Shown here: positions 9,801-14,865 of the stretch, piece after piece
How positions within the stretch are numbered: the first letter of the stretch is position 1
Layout: each line of letters starts with the position of its first letter
Assembly (NCBI GenBank): GCA_050013055.1
Contig: JBEKGC010000066.1
Location: 1-30,165, forward strand
Reading direction: 5' to 3'
From: Palsa-504 sp050013055
GTDB lineage: Bacteria; Actinomycetota; Actinomycetes; Streptosporangiales; Streptosporangiaceae
Length of the DNA stretch: 30,165 nucleotides
Notes under the pieces: generated by a model
Told to the model about the DNA's origin: nothing
What the model saw: the letters and a program-made list of their open reading frames with translations, nothing else
Databases searched by the model: none
Program-made: the position numbers and the translations under genes

Positions 9801-10096
9801 GGCGGCGGGCTGGGCGGTGTGAAGCCCGGCGCGACCTCGAAGTATGCGTGCTCGATGATCGACTGCGGCGGGAAGCGGAACGTCAGCAGCGCGGGCGGCC
9901 CGGCCGACGCGCGCACCAGCTGCGGATGCTGCGGATCGCTGGTGTCCAGGCGCATGTTCGTCGCCTCGACGACCAAGGCCAGCAGGTCGTCGGGCCGCAG
10001 CAGCGAGATGGTCAGGTCCATGCGGGCGCGGCTCTCGTCGGCCGGAGTGCGCGAGCAGGCCAGCCAGCCGTGGCGCGGCCGGTCACCGGATATCAC
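6836..10096 (-). CDS. Large beta-rich protein of unknown function (1086 aa)
   Basis: A 1086-aa open frame beginning with GTG at 10096, overlapping the stop of the upstream glycosyltransferase by 14 bp. An ATG at 10021 (MDLTISLLRPDDLL, residue 26) fits the start of the ordered domain better and could be the true start. I do not recognise the family. A Pro-rich loop with Thr occupies about residues 92-125. The middle is beta-rich with loops. The last 250 residues alternate polar and hydrophobic positions in long strands (for example ATLTVSVHVLFFSASVQLSV) and are rich in GG and FGANF-like turns, which suggests a beta-solenoid or stacked sheet. There is no signal peptide or anchor. It is tightly linked to the 1385-aa gene downstream and probably forms a complex with it. 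A tail- or fibre-like structural role is possible but speculative. Confidence 0.7.
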   Translation of the reverse strand: MISGDRPRHGWLACSRTPADESRARMDLTISLLRPDDLLALVVEATNMRLDTSDPQHPQLVRASAGPPALLTFRFPPQSIIEHAYFEVAPGFTPPSPPPSNPPLPQLPTPPTTTDQPDPPGQVAALMSGESRLVFQVPDNLSGIPYTIEGLLDWSRLIPVLPPAATVLPGNSQAAGQSPPAIAEPQVGETSLELPYRLMVAPNVSAQATPTWLHATSPVGHANRTELWHTRLGAQPTQPGSAPAEASPENRLPVRVVWSPDFVAEGPLPDRNTTDTVPFRSAMSESDRDQIVILSSGFSGYTLTSSDGIEQSYVPQPVAAERLVLSALGGWLTSRGSWDYPVTYRYSLLFRGPGGSAAPEAAARAVIPVEVAELDLIEWDHIATQGREHYVRIVYEGFLHPFGHRASLVKVTERKVLAPDGGPGDNPAGSPVAYLRQRMYIIVREREKTYTAEPYRYAGREMPFDALVRVKVAVTPDIDPPMTGPLGTGNEVAGSSGSFWVTINTTPYLFPLVGTDAAGQDISFLAPIIFVPSSETELGLGEVQTAYAAGDSQNQCVVRGQKIAYADPAAGDTILKTTALYFSSEFTGPGGQPPPPPYIDAPFLPSLNAAAVTVPSLSALIGQNGAIIINPYLPYLQNGLDDHAGVYATVAGSALPAAFSANASGGFAQPNIRITSLSARKGLVSGSPDDAAAGQMNPAAYFAAADGAQLFGAIDLGNVIQLIAGSAFADAAQGAPEIRTRAVPNQSHPEQLITVIDWKPQLADNPPTTGGIVAIAFNPGGQKSALSLQVQLEQQLNGTPPVSTSHGELSNFQLTVAGVIGLNIDKITFDSSNGAKSTVALDLAKQHAIQFEGALAFIQTLADILPPGLFGGSGPSIKLTQTQLEVSYTIGLPPITCGVFSLQNIAIMAGLDLPYLDGKPAVEFAFASRNSPFLVTVEIFGGGGFVHVILDANGIKMVEGSIEFGANFSLDLGVASGAVHAMAGIYFQLAGSSSDLTGFIDIGGEVSVLGIISISLDLNISLSWQSSPAGNVIEGRATLTVSVHVLFFSASVQLSVERSFSAGSGDPDFGQVIDDGQWSLYAGAFG

Positions 10097-11018
10097 CGCC
10101 GGCCGTGTCGGTCACGCCGAAGTGGTCGATGAACCACGAGAACGGCCGGGCCAAGGTGGCGTCCAGGTGCGCGCGCCGGGCCCACACGTCGCTGCCGTTC
10201 ACGATCGCCAGCGCCCGCTGAAACAGGTTCGGGAACTTCAGCGCGTAGTAGCGCAGCATCTGCAGCGCGCCGGCCTCATCGGCGTAGAGCAATCCGAACC
10301 GCAGGCTGTTGCACACCATGTGTTCGCGTACGGCGCGGATAAACGCCAGCCGTTCCTGCTGCGGCTTGAAGCGATGCTCGACGAGCAGCTGCGGCACCAG
10401 GATCACCTCCGCACCGGACAGCCATGCCCGCAGGCTGAATTCGGGTTCGGCCGCGCCGTACATGATCATCCCGTCGTCGTACCCGCCCAGCCGTCCGAAC
10501 AGGTCCCGTGACAGCACCGTCGCCGGGCAGGCCGCGATCTGAACCTCGGCCGGACCGTCGACGGGCTCCCTGTTCCAGTAGGTGCCCATGAACGGGACCG
10601 CGAGACGGCAGCCGTAGCCGACAAAGGGCGTGTTTGCGTGCGTGACCGGGCCGGCCAGGATCCGGTCGGGGCGCAAGTGCCGGTACACCAGCTCGTCCCA
10701 CCCAGCCGGGAATCGGACGTGAGCGTCAGTGATGAACAAGATGTCAGCCGTCGCCAGGCGGGCGGCATGGTTACGGGCCCGCGGGACACCGCGCCGGTCG
10801 GGGAGCTGGCTGAGGTGAATGTCCAGCCGGTCGTGCCGGGACAGATCCGGCCACGCCGCACGCAGGTGCCCCGCGGTGTCATCGTCCGACTTGTCGTCTG
10901 CGATGACGATCTCCACCCGGGCACCGGTGGTGCGGGTCGAGGCGATGGAGTCGATCGTGTCGGCTACCCGGGCTCCTTCGTTGTGCGCGGGCATGACCAC
11001 GCTGATGTCCGGTGGCAC
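10083..11018 (-). CDS. GT27-like (polypeptide GalNAc-transferase-like) glycosyltransferase
   Basis: A 311-aa single-domain GT-A glycosyltransferase. The GTG start at 11018 follows the Pro-rich gene by 9 bp, with a GTAGGTAG-like site upstream. N-terminal DISVVMPAHNEG is the GT2-superfamily opening and VIADDKSDDDT the nucleotide-binding loop. The metal motif is ITDAHVRF (D98-x-H100) rather than DxD. Downstream are LGGYDDGM (177-184), EPEFSLRAW (191-199) and VEHRF with His215. Animal polypeptide GalNAc-transferases (GT27) use the same layout: an LDAH-type motif, a YD-GM-GGEN-E-SFR-W block, and a VGH-FR histidine as third metal ligand. All three ligands are therefore present. It lacks the ricin-type lectin domain and the membrane anchor of the animal enzymes, so it would act in the cytoplasm. 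The adjacent Thr/Pro-rich protein is the obvious candidate acceptor; the donor sugar cannot be read from sequence. Confidence 0.85.
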   Translation of the reverse strand: MPPDISVVMPAHNEGARVADTIDSIASTRTTGARVEIVIADDKSDDDTAGHLRAAWPDLSRHDRLDIHLSQLPDRRGVPRARNHAARLATADILFITDAHVRFPAGWDELVYRHLRPDRILAGPVTHANTPFVGYGCRLAVPFMGTYWNREPVDGPAEVQIAACPATVLSRDLFGRLGGYDDGMIMYGAAEPEFSLRAWLSGAEVILVPQLLVEHRFKPQQERLAFIRAVREHMVCNSLRFGLLYADEAGALQMLRYYALKFPNLFQRALAIVNGSDVWARRAHLDATLARPFSWFIDHFGVTDTAGGDIR

Positions 11019-11027
11019 GCTACCTAC

Positions 11028-11798
11028 TCATCGGTCGTTGGACATGCCAGCGATCGCGGTGATCGCGGTGATCGCCGTGGTCGCCGTGGTCGAGACCACC
11101 GAGACGAGCCCGACGATCGAGGTACAGCAGCAGCAACCACATCCCGAGGTCATCGGCGGAAGCGGTGGCGGCGGGCACGGCCCCGGGATCCCTGGTGACG
11201 GCGCTGCTGGCACCGGCGGGAGCCCGGGCACGGGCACGCCAGGCACAGGCACAGCAGGCACAGGTACAGCAGGTACGGGCACACTAGGTACGGGCACACC
11301 AGGTACGGGCACACCAGGTACGGGCACTGACGGCTGCGGGCCCGGCGAAGGGAACTGCGGAACCGGCGCCGAGGGCGGGTAACCGGGAACCGGGGGGCCG
11401 GAAGGCACCGGTGGCAGTGGCGCGGACGGCACACCAGGCGCCGGAGGACGCGGCGCGGACGGCACACCAGGCGCGGGAGGACGCGGCGCCGACGGCACAC
11501 CAGGCGCCGGAGGACGCGGCGCCGACGGCACACCAGGCGCCGGAGGACGCGGCGCCGACGGCACACCAGGCGCCGGAGGGCCCGGCGAGGTCGCGGCTTC
11601 CGCCTGCGTTATCCGGAACGTGGACGAAGTGCTGGCCGCGCTGGCCTGGCCCACATCGCTGCTACTGAGGGCCTGGATCTCGGCGTCGGTGAGCCCGAAT
11701 CGGCGTTTCAGCTGGGATGGGTCGTCGCGCAGCATCTGCAGCGTCGGCGACTCCTGGGCCAGTGCCTTGAAGAACATTCGGAGTTGGGTTGATTCCAC
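11028..11798 (-). CDS. Pro-rich repeat protein with Cys/Thr-Ala tail (candidate modified substrate)
   Basis: A 256-aa protein read from GTG at 11798; AGGAG sits 7 bp upstream, inside the stop of the previous gene, while the longer open frame is that gene's shadow. Three parts are visible. Residues 1-50 are a charged helical segment (SPTLQMLRDDPSQLKRRF, then GLTDAEIQAL) of the kind seen in long RiPP leaders. Residues about 70-215 are low-complexity proline sequence: five copies of an 11-residue unit (PPAPGVPSAPR) followed by VPVPG-like pentapeptides. Residues 218-256 are CGCCCC, then 26 uncharged residues rich in Thr, Ala and Ile with STTATTAITAITAIAG, and a short polar end. There is no signal peptide. 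The rightward operon encodes a paralogue with the same head and tail. Flanking glycosyltransferases and prolyl-hydroxylase-like genes suggest that it is hydroxylated and glycosylated; the tail could be a membrane anchor, an assembly element or a core peptide. Confidence 0.75.
   Translation of the reverse strand: MESTQLRMFFKALAQESPTLQMLRDDPSQLKRRFGLTDAEIQALSSSDVGQASAASTSSTFRITQAEAATSPGPPAPGVPSAPRPPAPGVPSAPRPPAPGVPSAPRPPAPGVPSAPRPPAPGVPSAPLPPVPSGPPVPGYPPSAPVPQFPSPGPQPSVPVPGVPVPGVPVPSVPVPAVPVPAVPVPGVPVPGLPPVPAAPSPGIPGPCPPPPLPPMTSGCGCCCCTSIVGLVSVVSTTATTAITAITAIAGMSNDR
11227..11331 (-). repeat. 15-bp repeats coding VPVPG-type pentapeptides
   Basis: About seven degenerate 15-bp units (GGTACGGGCACACCA and variants on the + strand) encode successive PVPGV/PVPAV/PVPSV pentapeptides. 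The pattern recalls elastin-like and collagen-like sequences, which are classic prolyl-hydroxylase substrates. The units are less identical than the neighbouring 33-bp array. Confidence 0.8.
11425..11589 (-). repeat. Five tandem 33-bp units coding PPAPGVPSAPR
   Basis: Five consecutive units, each beginning GACGGCACACCAGG on the + strand, start at 11425, 11458, 11491, 11524 and 11557. They are nearly identical; the last diverges at its end. They encode 11-residue proline repeats in frame within the Pro-rich protein. Units of this kind change copy number readily by slippage without breaking the frame. Confidence 0.9.
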
Positions 11799-11802
11799 TG
11801 GT

Positions 11803-13698
11803 TCACTCCTGTCCGCCGACCATGGCGAGCTGACTGTCGGGCGCCTCGAGGCCGAATTTGCGCGAAAACCACCCGAAGCTGAGCAGTTCCTTCTTTCGCA
11901 GCAGCGACCGGCGCGTCCATACGTCACTCGACGCCACCAAGTCGCACGCCTGGGCAACCACCTGAACGGGGTAATCGGTCGTCATGTCGCGCACCATCTT
12001 GAGCACCAAGTCGCTGGGCAGGTAGAGCAAGGCGAATCGCAAACGATTGTGCAGCACCAGATGCAGGTCTGCCCGCAACGTCTCGTCTATCTCCTCAGCA
12101 CTACGGAACCTATGCAGGACCTGTAGTCCTGGCAGGTTCAGCACCTCGGCTCCGCGCAGCCAGGCGCGGACGCTGAACTCGGCCTCATGCGGACCGTAGA
12201 AGGGCATTCCCGGGTCGAATCCCCCGAGCGACGAGTACAACTGGCGATCGATGACCATTCCGGCGGACGAGGCCACCTGGACCGGGGCAAGGTCGCCGAC
12301 CGGTTCCGGGTTCCACCGGATGGTAAGGCTGGGCACTTCCAGTGATGCGCCGAAACCCTGGCCGCCGGTTTCGTCACTGACGATCGTGGCCGCGAGAATG
12401 CGCTTGATCCGGGCGTACTCCCGGATGATGGCATCCCAGCCGGGCGTGACTTGGACATGAGCATCCGTCACGAAAAGCCAGTCGCCGCTGGCGTGCCGAG
12501 CACCGAGATTACGCGCTTGCGTGATGCCGATGTGGCCGCCGGGCTGGACAACGGTGATCGACGCGTTCCGTTCCCGCAGGCTGAAAAGACGATCGAGCGC
12601 ATCGCCGTCGACGCCCAGCGGGGACGCATCGTCAACGATGACAAATTCCAATTTAGTACCGAGTGACCTGGTATCCAAAAAGGACTCGATGGTCCGCGGA
12701 AGCGCCTGCGTGTCGTACCGCGTTGGCGTCACCACACTGATGTCGGGTCGGCCGGTCCCGCTCAATCGGCTCAGCTTGGCGCCGGGTGTCCTGATGGCTG
12801 GGGTCGAGGCGGCGCTGCGACGAGGCCTGGTCCGTACCCCCCCGGGCCGGTCCGCGAGTTGAGCCCGTAGCCGATCCGACTGTACCGCGAGCGCGCGAGC
12901 GTCCTCAGCCGTCACGTTTGCGCTGGCCGCGGTGGCCGTCAGCCGACGCAGCTCATCGAGGCTGCAGCGTCCGGCAATGTATTCGCGGAAGCCTTCGTAA
13001 GCTCGCTCGTAGAGCGCATTGAGCTTGGCGAGAACCTCCATGCGAGCCTGGGAGGCCATGCCCGTATCTGGCGAGCTGGACAGCGAGCCCTGGCGCAGAT
13101 CGTGGTGGTACAGGGGCACGTCGATGTAGGCGAGCCTGGAGGTCAGGGACAGCAGCCCGGGTATGACCGTGTCGTAGGCGAAGCGGAAGCCGCCGTAGTA
13201 GCCGCCGATTGACCGCAGGGACTGGGTCCGGTACAAACCGAAATGGTAGGCAATAGGCGTCAATTGCGACGGCGGCGCCAGCGTGCACTGCGGGGAGCTG
13301 TGCTTCCGCTGCCGCCCAGCCGTGTATCGGTATATCGCGGAGAATGCCGCATCCGCGTTATTCTCGCGGAGAACTTCGTACAACAACTCCGCCCGGTTAA
13401 GAGAGCTCCAGTCGTCAGCGTCCTGGATCATGAAGTAACGATCAGATGTTGCCGACAACGCGACCGCGTCGGCGAAATACCTGCCCCGGTTCGCGTCGAG
13501 GTCGAACCGGATGAGGCGGCGGTCCTTGATGTCCGCCAGGAGGTCCCATGGGCTGGGCTGTTCTCCGTCATTCAAGACGATCAGGGTCAGGTCGCCGTGA
13601 CTCTGCGCCAGCACGGATTCGACCGCTCGCCGCAGGAACGGCCGGCAGCCAAAATACGCTACCGAGACCGTAATAGTTCGTTCAGCTGCCGGCGTCAT
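11803..13698 (-). CDS. Two-domain glycosyltransferase: GT2 plus GT27-like
   Basis: About 631 aa from ATG 13698; an in-frame GTG at 13716 is possible and neither has a strong ribosome binding site. The N-terminal domain (about 7-205) is GT2: TVSVAYFGCRPFLRRAVES, VLNDGE, NRGRYFADAV and the DADDW metal motif (D93-D96). A linker of about 110 residues with helices and basic Ser/Pro sequence follows. The second domain (about 318-631) is GT27-like: PDISVVTPTRYD, VIVDDAS, GITQARNLGARHA, VTDAHV (D412-x-H414), LGGFDPGM, EAEFSVRAWL and LHRFR with His529. The second domain is clearly homologous to the neighbouring single-domain enzyme at 10083-11018, and the first to the C-terminal domain encoded at 14866-16587. 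A two-domain enzyme could add two sugars in succession to one acceptor. It is the first gene of the leftward operon. Confidence 0.85.
   Translation of the reverse strand: MTPAAERTITVSVAYFGCRPFLRRAVESVLAQSHGDLTLIVLNDGEQPSPWDLLADIKDRRLIRFDLDANRGRYFADAVALSATSDRYFMIQDADDWSSLNRAELLYEVLRENNADAAFSAIYRYTAGRQRKHSSPQCTLAPPSQLTPIAYHFGLYRTQSLRSIGGYYGGFRFAYDTVIPGLLSLTSRLAYIDVPLYHHDLRQGSLSSSPDTGMASQARMEVLAKLNALYERAYEGFREYIAGRCSLDELRRLTATAASANVTAEDARALAVQSDRLRAQLADRPGGVRTRPRRSAASTPAIRTPGAKLSRLSGTGRPDISVVTPTRYDTQALPRTIESFLDTRSLGTKLEFVIVDDASPLGVDGDALDRLFSLRERNASITVVQPGGHIGITQARNLGARHASGDWLFVTDAHVQVTPGWDAIIREYARIKRILAATIVSDETGGQGFGASLEVPSLTIRWNPEPVGDLAPVQVASSAGMVIDRQLYSSLGGFDPGMPFYGPHEAEFSVRAWLRGAEVLNLPGLQVLHRFRSAEEIDETLRADLHLVLHNRLRFALLYLPSDLVLKMVRDMTTDYPVQVVAQACDLVASSDVWTRRSLLRKKELLSFGWFSRKFGLEAPDSQLAMVGGQE
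11806..11811 (-). promoter_or_regulatory. Ribosome binding site that fixes the GTG start of the Pro-rich gene
   Basis: On the minus strand, AGGAG overlaps the stop codon of the double glycosyltransferase and precedes the GTG at 11798 by 7 bp. It supports the short form of the Pro-rich protein and translational coupling to the upstream gene. Confidence 0.75.
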
Positions 13699-13779
13699 GT
13701 AAATCGCCCGCAACACATCTGGAGCGGGGCGCCCGCGTCCGCTTCTTTGTCATCGCAGTCGCCTTCCTGCAAGGCGGTC

Positions 13780-13808
13780 ACACTGCTCAGGTAGTTGATT
13801 GACGTCAA
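13780..13808 (-). promoter_or_regulatory. Candidate promoter of the leftward operon
   Basis: On the minus strand, TTGACG (13808-13803) is followed after 17 bp by CAGTGT (13785-13780). The -35 matches consensus well and the -10 only weakly. The -35 sits in the centre of the 24-bp palindrome. The predicted leader is about 75 nt. Confidence 0.35.
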
Positions 13809-13815
13809 GCAACTA
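13792..13815. promoter_or_regulatory. 24-bp near-perfect palindrome, candidate operator
   Basis: The left half TAGTTGATTGAC and the right half GTCAAGCAACTA match as an inverted repeat at 11 of 12 positions with no spacer. It lies about 95-120 bp upstream of the leftward operon start and overlaps a candidate -35 box, the usual arrangement for a repressor site. Confidence 0.6.
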
Positions 13816-13972
13816 AATTTGACCGGCACCTTCGCGTCGCTCCCGGAGGCTGCCAAACACCGGGCCATCGTGGCACCCCGCCAGGGGACACAACGTGTGC
13901 TCGCTCGCCGGGCTCGAGTCTGCCTGCCTCAAGCCTCCGATCATGTATCCACGCCACGTTAGAACGAACGTA

Positions 13973-14021
13973 CACCCCTTGACTTGATATTCAAGTAGCT
14001 TTCATCTCAAGTCAAGGGGTG
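13973..14021. promoter_or_regulatory. 15-bp perfect inverted repeat upstream of the rightward operon
   Basis: CACCCCTTGACTTGA (13973-13987) is repeated inverted as TCAAGTCAAGGGGTG (14007-14021) with a 19-bp spacer. The inner part also contains ACTTGA-TAT-TCAAGT (13982-13996), so the TTGA half-site occurs three times. It is suitable for cooperative binding of a dimeric regulator or for forming a stem-loop. It ends 65 bp before the GTG start. Confidence 0.65.
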
Positions 14022-14072
14022 GTGATTGACGATCGCTGCGCTAACATGAATGGCATAGGCGCGCTGAGCCGC

Positions 14073-14081
14073 GAGGAGGAG
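14073..14081 (+). promoter_or_regulatory. Strong ribosome binding site for the second Pro-rich gene
   Basis: GAGGAGGAG lies 5 bp before the GTG at 14087 and decides this start for the first gene of the rightward operon. Confidence 0.8.
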
Positions 14082-14086
14082 CGGAA

Positions 14087-14860
14087 GTGCGTAGGATCCA
14101 GGAGCTTGTCGCGGCGGTTGCGGGTGACGACTCCACGTTGCAGAATTTGCGCTTCGATCCGGCCAGTCTGGCCCGGTCGCTGAGCCTCGATCCGGAACAT
14201 CTCGCGGCGCTGCATAGCGCGGAACGCTTCTTCGCCTCAGAAAAGCCCATCCTCAATGATCCGACCACTACGCCAACTCCCGCGCCTACCGTTCCCGTGC
14301 GGGCCCGAGCAATTCTGCCGATTCCGTCATTGGGGCAGGAACTGGTCGCCACGGCCGATACCGGGACGCTTCATACCGGCCCGACAAGCGGAACGTACAC
14401 CATCAGTTCGTCCGCCGCCTTCGCCGGGACCGTGCCCGTCCCTGGTCCGCCCCGACCCTCGCCCCCCACCCCGCCGGGCGGACCCGCCGGGCCATCGGCT
14501 CCCGGCGGACCCGCCGGGCCGTCGGCTCCGGTTACTCCCCTTCCACCGCACCCGGCTCCCGGTGCGCCGGTTTCCCCTGTAGCGCCCGTCGGCCCGGCTC
14601 CCGGGCAACCCTCCACGCCTAGTTGCCCCCCATCACCCGGCGTACTCCGACCGCCCGGCGGACCCTCCGCTGGCCCGCCCGAACGTACGCCGCAGGCGCC
14701 GGGCCCGGCCGCTGACCATCATGCCTGCTGTCACGCGGCTATCACGGCCATGGTGACCACGGTCGGCACGACCGCCGACACCGCGCTCGTTGCGCTGACC
14801 GCGATCGCGCGTCAACATCGGCCTTCCGGCGGGAGACACGCCCGCTGTCCGGCCCCCTGA
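14087..14860 (+). CDS. Second Pro-rich tailed protein (paralogue, candidate modified substrate)
   Basis: A 257-aa protein from GTG 14087. The N-terminal 45 residues align with the first 50 of the leftward Pro-rich protein: DSTLQNLRFDPASLARSL against SPTLQMLRDDPSQLKRRF, both followed by a short segment ending in AL. Residues about 55-115 are Thr/Ser/Ala-rich. Residues about 115-208 are proline/glycine-rich, with a duplicated GGPAGPSAP unit that looks collagen-like. The end has HHACCHAA (Cys214, Cys215), then a weakly polar stretch with GTTADTALVALTAIAR. This matches the other tail at the pattern TTAxTAxxAxTAIA. A 15-residue basic extension follows. There is no signal peptide. The linker sequence and length differ completely from the paralogue while head and tail are kept, so head and tail are probably the recognised parts. 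The next gene, a double glycosyltransferase, starts 5 bp after the stop. Confidence 0.75.
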   Translation: MRRIQELVAAVAGDDSTLQNLRFDPASLARSLSLDPEHLAALHSAERFFASEKPILNDPTTTPTPAPTVPVRARAILPIPSLGQELVATADTGTLHTGPTSGTYTISSSAAFAGTVPVPGPPRPSPPTPPGGPAGPSAPGGPAGPSAPVTPLPPHPAPGAPVSPVAPVGPAPGQPSTPSCPPSPGVLRPPGGPSAGPPERTPQAPGPAADHHACCHAAITAMVTTVGTTADTALVALTAIARQHRPSGGRHARCPAP

Positions 14861-14865
14861 CTCCG

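Larger units (their letters stand above)
13699..14086. promoter_or_regulatory. Divergent regulatory region between the two operons
   Basis: About 390 bp between divergent operons with no convincing gene. It is locally AT-richer than the coding DNA and carries two dyad-symmetric elements built on TTGA/TCAA words (listed separately), so both operons are probably controlled by one regulator. No regulator gene is visible in the locus. Confidence 0.7.

Noticed and set aside
11227..11589. Tandem repeats resembling a CRISPR array
   Set aside because: Units are contiguous with no spacers, in frame, and code proline-rich peptide repeats.
14026..14047. TTGACG and TAACAT as a rightward promoter
   Set aside because: The spacer is only 10 bp, too short for a sigma-70-type promoter.
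11028..14860. Lanthipeptide precursors, because of Cys clusters next to Thr/Ser-rich tails
   Set aside because: No LanM, LanB/C or LanKC-like enzyme is in the window; the giant proteins lack the cyclase Cys/His zinc motifs. A RiPP of another kind is not excluded.
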